Below are positions 1-5,409 of a stretch of 8,291 bases of DNA, one piece after another (the stretch's first letter is position 1; each line of letters opens with the position of its first letter). Origin of the DNA: Chloroflexota bacterium. Its GTDB lineage: Bacteria > Chloroflexota > Dehalococcoidia > SZUA-161 > JAUWZY01. The position numbers were made by a program, and so were the translations under genes. The notes below the pieces were generated by a model. That model saw only the letters and a program-made list of their open reading frames with translations, was not told the DNA's origin and made no database searches. Location: assembly GCA_030615045.1 (NCBI GenBank), contig JAUWZY010000036.1, forward strand, positions 1 through 8,291. The letters are read 5' to 3'.

Positions 1-1230
1 ATCAATGTATCCATAAGCGCCATCGGCTATGAGCTCACCAAATCCCTCCCTTTTGGCGATCTGCTCGATAACCACAGGAAGGATATTGGGCGCATTCTCC
101 CAGTCAAGATCCATGCCTTGGGTGATCTTTTTGTCGATCAGACCCCGCTGATAGAGCTCCATCGACCAGGCAAGGAGGTTACCCACCTCGCTGAAATCTA
201 TGCCATATATGTCAGTTAAGTACTGCCCGATGAGGATTGGCTCCCAGTTGCGGATAAAGAGATTGTTCCCCAAGGCCATTTGAGTATTGTATTCCGGTCC
301 CTCCCAGAATGTCCCGGCATAGGGGCCGTCGTTGATCCGCCACTGATGGCGGCAGTGCACGGGGCAGTTGAAGCATGCCACCGTCCCCACCCTGTACTTG
401 TCATGAAATTCCTCTATGGTTAACCCTTCCCATTCCTCCAACTTATTTAGCTGGGAGTTTTTGACCCTGAGCATTCCTGTGGTATTGGTTATGTTCCAGA
501 TGAACATGGTGCCATCAAATCCCAGTGCCGTGGCCACCTTAGTGCCCATAAAATGTTCCTTGGACTCAAGACAAAAATCGAGGGCCTCGGCCGGATGTGC
601 CAGCTTGAGGTCCATAGTGCCGCGGGCGGCAATGGCCTTCAGGTTCTTGGAGCCCATGACGCAGCCCATCCCGGTTCTGCCGCCGGCGTTCTTCATCCCA
701 GTTTTGACATTGGCATAGCGGACCAGGTTCTCACCACCTATGCCGATGGTCATTGACTTTATCTCCGGATCGCCGTGCTCAGCCCTTATCAGCTGCTGAG
801 TCTCGAATGTATCCTTGCCCCAAAGGTGAGAGGCATCCCGGATCTCGATTTCACCATCGTGAATCCAGAGATAAACCGGTTTTGCCGCTTTGCCTTTGAC
901 CACCAGATGATGGAAACCGGCAAAAGCGAGTTCAGGACCAAAGAAGCCACCCATATTGGTGCTGCCCACAAGGCCGGTCACCGGGGATTTGCCGCCGACA
1001 TGAGTTCGAGCTGAGCCTGGGGCCGGGGTCCCGGTGAGAAGCCCGGCGCTAACCAGCAGCACATTCTCCGGGCCTATGGAGTCGGTCTCAGGGCCAGTAT
1101 TGTTGTACAACAGATACATATCTATGCCCCGACCCCCAAGAAAAAGCCTGCGCATCCTCTCCGGGATCAGCTCTTTCTTTATCTCACCCGTTGACAGATC
1201 GATGTAGGCTATCTTCCTAGTTAATGGCAT
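1..1230 (-). CDS. Aldehyde:ferredoxin oxidoreductase family enzyme, N-terminal 410 codons (partial at window edge)
   Basis: Tungsten-pterin oxidoreductase of the AOR family. Characterised members oxidise aldehydes to acids with ferredoxin in the cytoplasm; the substrate here is unknown. The open frame starts at ATG 1230-1228 and runs unbroken to base 1, so about two thirds of a typical roughly 600-residue protein is present and the C-terminus is missing. Visible family signatures are LGGRGID (31-37), TGTPAPGSARTHVGGKSPVT (66-85), NMGGFFGPE (92-100), GENLVRYANV (166-175) and GRTGMGCVMGSKNLKAI (184-200). The cluster motif C286-x2-C289-x3-C293 sits almost exactly where Pyrococcus furiosus AOR has C288, C291 and C295; the fourth cysteine would lie outside the window. 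D340-x2-G343-I-D345 matches the first pterin-binding DxxGxD motif, and EGPEYNT (310-316) is also typical. The gene follows a small zinc-ribbon gene by 14 bases with AAAGGAGAG ahead of the ATG, so it is probably cotranscribed. The family is very likely; a relative such as BamB cannot be excluded. Confidence 0.96.
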   Translation of the reverse strand, partial: MPLTRKIAYIDLSTGEIKKELIPERMRRLFLGGRGIDMYLLYNNTGPETDSIGPENVLLVSAGLLTGTPAPGSARTHVGGKSPVTGLVGSTNMGGFFGPELAFAGFHHLVVKGKAAKPVYLWIHDGEIEIRDASHLWGKDTFETQQLIRAEHGDPEIKSMTIGIGGENLVRYANVKTGMKNAGGRTGMGCVMGSKNLKAIAARGTMDLKLAHPAEALDFCLESKEHFMGTKVATALGFDGTMFIWNITNTTGMLRVKNSQLNKLEEWEGLTIEEFHDKYRVGTVACFNCPVHCRHQWRINDGPYAGTFWEGPEYNTQMALGNNLFIRNWEPILIGQYLTDIYGIDFSEVGNLLAWSMELYQRGLIDKKITQGMDLDWENAPNILPVVIEQIAKREGFGELIADGAYGYID

Positions 1231-1232
1231 CT

Positions 1233-1241
1233 CTCTCCTTT
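1233..1241 (-). promoter_or_regulatory. Ribosome binding site of the AOR gene
   Basis: The minus strand reads AAAGGAGAG two bases before the ATG at 1230, with the GGAG core four bases from the start codon. It supports this ATG, which also matches the expected AOR N-terminus. Confidence 0.75.
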
Positions 1242-1244
1242 CCT

Positions 1245-1406
1245 TTATTTGCGGACCGTGCCCGCTATCTTGGCTTGCTTTCCGCGCCAGGTGATGACAT
1301 ATTCCACCCCACAATTAGGACACTTAAGCTTATTTGCCTTCGGTGGAATCTTCAACCTATCAAAGCAGTTCAAGCACCTCAACGTGACGTCCTTCTCTGT
1401 TACCAT
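1245..1406 (-). CDS. Small four-cysteine zinc-ribbon-like protein (53 aa)
   Basis: A 53-residue protein, ATG 1406-1404 to TAA 1247-1245. I do not recognise a named family. It carries two CxxC knuckles, C11-x2-C14 and C29-x2-C32, with 14 residues between them, as in zinc-ribbon or rubredoxin-like folds. The second knuckle reads KCPNCGVEYVITW, which resembles generic zinc ribbons rather than rubredoxin, whose usual CPxCG and CGY context is absent. The C-terminus is basic (RGKQAKIAGTVRK), with no signal peptide or membrane segment. A very strong Shine-Dalgarno precedes it, and it sits 14 bases from both clpP upstream and the AOR gene downstream, so it is almost certainly translated as part of the operon. 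It could be a metal-binding accessory or electron-transfer partner of the AOR enzyme, or an unrelated zinc protein; the neighbourhood is the only clue. Confidence 0.82.
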   Translation of the reverse strand: MVTEKDVTLRCLNCFDRLKIPPKANKLKCPNCGVEYVITWRGKQAKIAGTVRK

Positions 1407-1410
1407 AGTA

Positions 1411-1419
1411 ACCTCCTTT
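1411..1419 (-). promoter_or_regulatory. Strong ribosome binding site of the zinc-ribbon gene
   Basis: The minus strand reads AAAGGAGGT, a near-perfect anti-16S match, four bases before the ATG at 1406. It lies wholly in the 14-base gap after the clpP stop and is the main evidence that this short frame is a real gene. Confidence 0.85.
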
Positions 1420-1420
1420 G

Positions 1421-2035
1421 TTAGACTTTCACCTCGGCCTTTGGCCCGGTCAAGATTTCATCGACCAGCCCATATTCCAGCGCCTGCTCAGCGCTGAGGT
1501 AGAAGTCGCGGTCGGTATCATGGGCGATCCTCTCTATCGGCTGCCCGGTGTGCTTGGCGATGACCTTGCGGATTACATCCTGCATGCGCAGAATCTCGCG
1601 GGCAGCGATCTCGATATCCGACGCCTGCCCTTGGGCGCCACCTACTGGCTGATGCATGTGGACGGTGGCATTGGGCAGGCTATACCTTTTCCCCTTGGCA
1701 CCAGCACAAAGCAGCAATGTGCCCATGCTGGCAGCCAAGCCAACACAGATAGTAGAGACATCGCAGCGGATGAGCTGCATAGTATCATAGATGGCAAGGC
1801 CAGCGCTGATGATACCTCCTGGGCAGTGGATATAAAGGCTGATGTCCTTATCCGGATCCTCCCGCTCCAGGTAGAGCAGCTGAGCGATGATCAGGTTTGC
1901 GATTTGGTCTGTGATCGGCGTGCCCAGGAAAATGATGCGCTCTCTGAGGAGCAAGGAGTAGATATCGAAAGCTCGCTCCCCTCTGGCACCGCTTTCTATC
2001 ACCATAGGGATAATGCTCTCAGGTCTGGTCTTCAT
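1421..2035 (-). CDS. clpP: ATP-dependent Clp protease proteolytic subunit ClpP
   Basis: Serine peptidase of family S14 that forms the tetradecameric barrel of Clp proteases and degrades proteins unfolded by a Clp ATPase in the cytoplasm. The protein has 204 residues, the usual length. The catalytic triad is Ser103 (GLAASMG), His128 (HMHQP) and Asp177 (DTDRD); all three are offset by exactly six from E. coli mature numbering (97, 122, 171). Other conserved parts are GERAFDIYSLLL (19-30), the CPGG oxyanion segment (71-74), AGLAIYDTMQ (78-87), AGAKGKRYSLPN (111-122) and LSAEQALEYGLVDEIL (180-195). The segment before the oxyanion glycines reads YIHCPGG, where most family members have YINSPGG. The ATG lies inside the 3' end of the molybdopterin gene (17-base overlap), which suggests translational coupling. 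clpX, a frequent next gene, is absent here. MVIES at residue 11 is an alternative start, but the upstream ATG has the better ribosome binding site. Confidence 0.98.
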   Translation of the reverse strand: MKTRPESIIPMVIESGARGERAFDIYSLLLRERIIFLGTPITDQIANLIIAQLLYLEREDPDKDISLYIHCPGGIISAGLAIYDTMQLIRCDVSTICVGLAASMGTLLLCAGAKGKRYSLPNATVHMHQPVGGAQGQASDIEIAAREILRMQDVIRKVIAKHTGQPIERIAHDTDRDFYLSAEQALEYGLVDEILTGPKAEVKV

Positions 2036-4091
2036 GCTCTCTCCTCCCTCTTCCCGCTTTGATCGCCCGGCATGATATCGACTTCAGCCCAGGGTAGCCC
2101 GAAACTGGGTCGCGGCGATCATCGGTTAATAGATTGGCATTAGCTTCGCTCCATCCATGCTGGACACTGAGCACCCTGGGATGGATATCCTCGCTGAGGC
2201 TGGCTTTCAACTCGATGCTTCCCCTTGCTGTCTCTAATATTACCATATCTCCATTTAGTAGTTCAAGTGATTTTGCGGTTTCAGCGTTGATTTCCACAAA
2301 CGGCTCCGGGCAATGTCGGCGCAACATAGCAACATTGCGGTGCTGGGAATGGGTGAAGGCATTGACTCGAACCCCGGTAGTCAATATCAACGGGTATTTC
2401 TCGGCCAGATCTGGTTGCTGCAGTGGAGTCTGCGCAGGCTCTTCAAATGTCGGCAACGGAGGATAGCCATGCTCTGCCATGGTCTGGGAATGTATCTCCA
2501 CCTTCCCCGACGGGGTGTTGAACCCTTCCCTGAGATACTTTCGCCCCTGCCTGGGGCGATAGAAGACCCCTCCCGGGCTTTCTTTGAGCTGATCCAAGGT
2601 GACGCCCGTCGGCTGAAGCAAATACTCAAACAGCACATCCTCATCCTGCCAGGGGAAATACTCCCCATAGCCCATCTTTCTCCCCAGCTCGGACCATATC
2701 TGCCAATCCGGCAGCGAATCCCCCAGCGGGGCAATGGCCTGCTCTCCCCTTACAATCAGGGGGAGGACGGGGACGCCATAGTCCTTAAGGATTTTACTCT
2801 CCAGGAAGGTGGCTGCGGGCAGGAATATGTGAGCAAGTTTGGCAGTCTCGGTCATCAGGGGGTCGATAACCACCAGCAATTCTAATTTGCTCAGGGCCTC
2901 CTTGACTTTGTTGGTATTGGGCCAAGTCAAAATGGGATTGCTCCCCTGAACTATTAACGCTCTAATTGGATATGGTTTGCCCGAGATTATAGCATCGGGC
3001 ACTGGCATCGCCGTCGTCTCGCGGGTGAATTTGGCGAACAGCGGGTAACCGGCCCCGATGGCGTCTCCAACTGAGACCCGCCCCTTTACCCTCAGGCTGG
3101 CCTGCCTTAACGGTTGATTATAGACATTGCCCCCTGGGATATCGATATTGCCCGTGATCGCAATCAGGGTGGCAATAGCACGGCTGGCCTGGACTCCATT
3201 GACAGAGTGATCGAGGGATACGCCTTGGACTATGGTCGCTGGCCTGTTTTGGGCATAGCTGCGGGCGATGTCCTCGATGGTCTGCTTGGGCACCCAGGTG
3301 ATATCTGCCACCTTCTCCGGGGGATAATGCTTGACATGCTCCAGCAATTGCTCAAAGCCAACTGTCCACTCCTGGACAAAGGGCTTATCATATAGCTCCT
3401 CGGCAATGATCACATTTAATAAGCCCAGGGCCAAGGCGCAATCGGTCCCGGGCCTGATTTGGGCATATATGTCCGCTCTCCTGGTCAGAGAAGTCCTTCT
3501 CGGGTCGATCACGATAAGCTCGGCCCCTCGTTTCCTTGCCGAGGTGATAGCGGCTGTCAGTATGATATTGGACTGCGGGGGATTGCTGCCCCAAACTATC
3601 ATGCATTTGGTGTCCGGGAAGTTAGGCAGCAAAGGGAGCCCGGCATGGTTGCAGGTCAAACCATGACCAATGGCCCGAGCCATAAAACAGAGGGAGCCCC
3701 CTGTGGTGAAATTAGGGCTGCCATATACACTGCAGAATCGGCTTGCCAATCTCGATGTATGGCTCGCGATGAAGGGATAGCCTAAATGGACCGCAAACGC
3801 CTTGGCCCCATATCCATCTTTGATCTGGCTCAACTTATCAGCGACAATCCCCAGCGCCTCATCCCAGGAGACCTCCTGCCAGTTCCCATTCTTTCTTTGC
3901 ATCGGACTTGTGGTCCGCTCCCTGACGTAGACCCAATCGATTAACCCTCGAGCCTTGAGGCATATTCTGCGCAGGGGATGCTCTTTCATCTCCGCAATCC
4001 CTATTATCCTTCCCTCCCTTACCTGGACACTGAGGCCGCAGCTGAGTGGGCACAGAGCGCAGATAGTCTTTACCATTTTGTCTTGGCTCAC
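2019..4091 (-). CDS. Molybdopterin (Mo/W-bisPGD) oxidoreductase with N-terminal 4Fe-4S domain, DMSO reductase superfamily
   Basis: A 690-residue catalytic subunit of the DMSO reductase superfamily. The N-terminal domain has the cluster motif C11-x2-C14-x3-C18-x25-C44, followed by K46. The pterin domain (about 60-460) includes WGSNP (167-171), VIDPRRTSLTRRADIYAQIR (194-213) and GNIDIPGGNVY (314-324). Cys135 in GGSLCFMAR is the likely metal ligand. The dinucleotide-binding domain spans about 565-680 and ends in DPVSGYPGLKSISCRAIKAG. No twin-arginine or other signal peptide is seen, so it should act in the cytoplasm, and no iron-sulfur or membrane subunit lies nearby. The substrate is unknown. 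The residue after Cys135 is Phe, not the His of formate dehydrogenases. Pro15 follows the second cluster cysteine, where acetylene hydratase has its essential Asp. The start is a GTG overlapping the tig stop by 4 bases, with GGAGGAG 8 bases ahead; ATG at codon 6 has no such site. The 3' end overlaps clpP. Confidence 0.95.
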   Translation of the reverse strand: MSQDKMVKTICALCPLSCGLSVQVREGRIIGIAEMKEHPLRRICLKARGLIDWVYVRERTTSPMQRKNGNWQEVSWDEALGIVADKLSQIKDGYGAKAFAVHLGYPFIASHTSRLASRFCSVYGSPNFTTGGSLCFMARAIGHGLTCNHAGLPLLPNFPDTKCMIVWGSNPPQSNIILTAAITSARKRGAELIVIDPRRTSLTRRADIYAQIRPGTDCALALGLLNVIIAEELYDKPFVQEWTVGFEQLLEHVKHYPPEKVADITWVPKQTIEDIARSYAQNRPATIVQGVSLDHSVNGVQASRAIATLIAITGNIDIPGGNVYNQPLRQASLRVKGRVSVGDAIGAGYPLFAKFTRETTAMPVPDAIISGKPYPIRALIVQGSNPILTWPNTNKVKEALSKLELLVVIDPLMTETAKLAHIFLPAATFLESKILKDYGVPVLPLIVRGEQAIAPLGDSLPDWQIWSELGRKMGYGEYFPWQDEDVLFEYLLQPTGVTLDQLKESPGGVFYRPRQGRKYLREGFNTPSGKVEIHSQTMAEHGYPPLPTFEEPAQTPLQQPDLAEKYPLILTTGVRVNAFTHSQHRNVAMLRRHCPEPFVEINAETAKSLELLNGDMVILETARGSIELKASLSEDIHPRVLSVQHGWSEANANLLTDDRRDPVSGYPGLKSISCRAIKAGRGRREHEDQT
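2041..2048 (-). promoter_or_regulatory. Ribosome binding site of clpP, inside the 3' end of the molybdopterin gene
   Basis: The minus strand reads GGGAGGAG five bases before the clpP ATG at 2035. These bases encode part of the Arg/Gly-rich tail of the upstream protein (residues about 681-686). The site decides for the first ATG of clpP over the one at codon 11. Confidence 0.75.
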
Positions 4092-5380
4092 TTGTCAGTC
4101 TCCTCCATTGCTGCCCCGGTCGCTATTTGCACCAGGCGCGCCATCGTCTTTCTCATGATGAGGTCCCGTTTCAGCGAATTGCGGGCTATGGGGGAGGAGA
4201 AAAGCTGCCGCACCCGTTCACCACTTTCCCCAGCACTAAAGCGCTCTACCTCGGCATCAATTTCGTCATCGCTGACCTCAATGTTCTCCACCTCAGATAA
4301 CTTATCCAAGATAAGGGAACGGAGGACGAATTTCTCGGCCACAGGGCGCAGTTCGTTCCTGAACTCATCCTCGGTCTTGCCGCGGAGCTTGAGCTGGGCT
4401 TCCAGGCCCACTTGCCCCCCAAATTGCTCCCTCTGTGCCGCGACCAGGCGTTCCAGCTCCCGTTCCCCCAAAACGGTGGGATATTCGATATGCGACATAG
4501 CAGCTAACGCATCTATGATCTTTTCCTCCAGCTCGATCCTGGCTTGGGATTCCCTGCTCGCTTTCAGATCGGCAGCGACCCGTTCCCGGAGCAGTTCCAT
4601 GCTTTCAATCTCCTGACCGAGGCTCTTAGCGAAGTCATCATCAAGCTCAGGGAGATGCTCCTCCTTGACCTCAGAGGCCAGGACCTTGAACAGACATTCC
4701 TTGCCTGCCACTTCGGTATCAGGATGATCTGAAGGAATGGAGAGGGTGAACTCCCTTTCCTCGCCCTTCACCACGCCCTCGAGTTTCTCAGCAAAGCCGG
4801 GCACGGGAAAAGGTGAATTGGGCAACAGCTGATACCAGCGCCCTTTCTCGCTCAGCACCGTCTTATCGCCGATCCGGCCCTCGACATCTATGGCTACCAT
4901 GTCACCAAGATGCGCCTCTCGTTCCACAGGCAGCCAAACGGCATGGAGGTGGCGAAGCCTGTCTAACGCCTCCTCTATCTGCTCCTCGGTGACCTCCACT
5001 GGCTCGGGGGCTATTCTCAGCTGGAGATAATCCCCAAGCTCCACAGTGGGGCGGGTGGGGACGGTGACCTTAAATATCACTGGATCGAGTTGAGTGATCT
5101 CAAATTGGGGCTGAGCGATAGCCTCAATCCCCTGCTCACTGAGAGCCTGCTCATAGAGCTTGGGCAGCAAACGGTCCAGAGCTTCATCAAAAAGGGCTTC
5201 TCTGCCCAAGTAGCGCTCCAGCAATTGCCGTGGCGCCTTTCCCCTGCGAAAGCCGGGGACGTTGGCCTTGGAGACCAAGCGGCGGTAAGCTTGCTCCAGC
5301 GAGCTTTCCAGCTCCTCAGGCTCAACCTCGATGTTGAGCACCACCTGACAGCTCTCAACCTTCTCCGCTGTTGTCTTCAC
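4088..5380 (-). CDS. tig: Trigger factor, ribosome-associated chaperone
   Basis: Chaperone that binds the ribosome exit tunnel and protects nascent chains; the family also has a peptidyl-prolyl isomerase domain. The protein has 430 residues, close to the E. coli 432. The ribosome-binding signature GFRRGKAP occupies residues 43-50, the same positions as E. coli GFRKGKVP. An FKBP-like domain follows at about 158-240 (GDMVAIDVEG at 159-168, VPGF at 193-196), then LPELDDDFAKSLG and a helical charged C-terminal chaperone region. The FKBP loop where E. coli has PEEYHAENLKG reads PSDHPDTEVAG, so the active-site tyrosine seems absent and isomerase activity may be weak. The start is GTG 5380-5378, six bases after GGAGG. 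It lies 29 bases downstream of aspS and is coupled by a GTGA overlap to the molybdopterin gene, instead of being followed directly by clpP. Confidence 0.97.
   Translation of the reverse strand: MKTTAEKVESCQVVLNIEVEPEELESSLEQAYRRLVSKANVPGFRRGKAPRQLLERYLGREALFDEALDRLLPKLYEQALSEQGIEAIAQPQFEITQLDPVIFKVTVPTRPTVELGDYLQLRIAPEPVEVTEEQIEEALDRLRHLHAVWLPVEREAHLGDMVAIDVEGRIGDKTVLSEKGRWYQLLPNSPFPVPGFAEKLEGVVKGEEREFTLSIPSDHPDTEVAGKECLFKVLASEVKEEHLPELDDDFAKSLGQEIESMELLRERVAADLKASRESQARIELEEKIIDALAAMSHIEYPTVLGERELERLVAAQREQFGGQVGLEAQLKLRGKTEDEFRNELRPVAEKFVLRSLILDKLSEVENIEVSDDEIDAEVERFSAGESGERVRQLFSSPIARNSLKRDLIMRKTMARLVQIATGAAMEETDK
4100..4106 (-). promoter_or_regulatory. Ribosome binding site of the molybdopterin gene, inside the tig 3' end
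   Basis: The minus strand reads GGAGGAG eight bases before the GTG at 4091. It lies in the last codons of tig and supports the GTG start with its 4-base GTGA stop-start overlap, over an ATG five codons further in. Confidence 0.75.
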
Positions 5381-5383
5381 CTG

Positions 5384-5391
5384 TTTCCTCC
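5384..5391 (-). promoter_or_regulatory. Ribosome binding site of tig
   Basis: The minus strand reads GGAGGAAA, then CAG, then the GTG start at 5380. No in-frame ATG fits better, so tig is assigned a GTG start. Confidence 0.8.
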
Positions 5392-5409
5392 ATAGTTATT
5401 GCCGGCAAG

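Noticed and set aside
1245..1406. Zinc-ribbon gene as a remnant of the ClpX zinc-binding domain
   Set aside because: The position after clpP is suggestive, but the spacing between CxxC pairs is shorter than in ClpX, the flanking sequence does not match, and the gene is intact with its own strong ribosome binding site.
1436..1446. Small inverted repeat (GGCC, AAA, GGCC) near the clpP 3' end as a terminator
   Set aside because: The stem is only four base pairs, it lies within coding sequence, and no T-run follows on the coding strand.
1447..1452. TTGACC on the minus strand as the -35 box of a promoter for the zinc-ribbon gene
   Set aside because: No acceptable -10 box occurs at 16-18 bases; the best candidate hexamer there matches only 3 of 6 bases.
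1418..2062. Plus-strand open frame of 214 codons opposite clpP
   Set aside because: It mirrors clpP, which has an intact catalytic triad and full-length homology. The antisense translation shows no recognisable domain and no ribosome binding site.
2313..2885. Plus-strand open frame of 190 codons opposite the molybdopterin gene
   Set aside because: It is a shadow of a strongly conserved coding frame on the minus strand; the composition looks like reverse-frame translation.
3676..3700. Selenocysteine at the metal-ligand position of the molybdopterin enzyme
   Set aside because: The ligand codon is an ordinary cysteine codon (residue 135); no in-frame TGA occurs in the gene.
3978..4616. Plus-strand open frame of 212 codons opposite tig and the molybdopterin start
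   Set aside because: The Ser/Arg-rich translation is typical of the antisense of a charged helical protein (trigger factor); no homology or start signal is visible.
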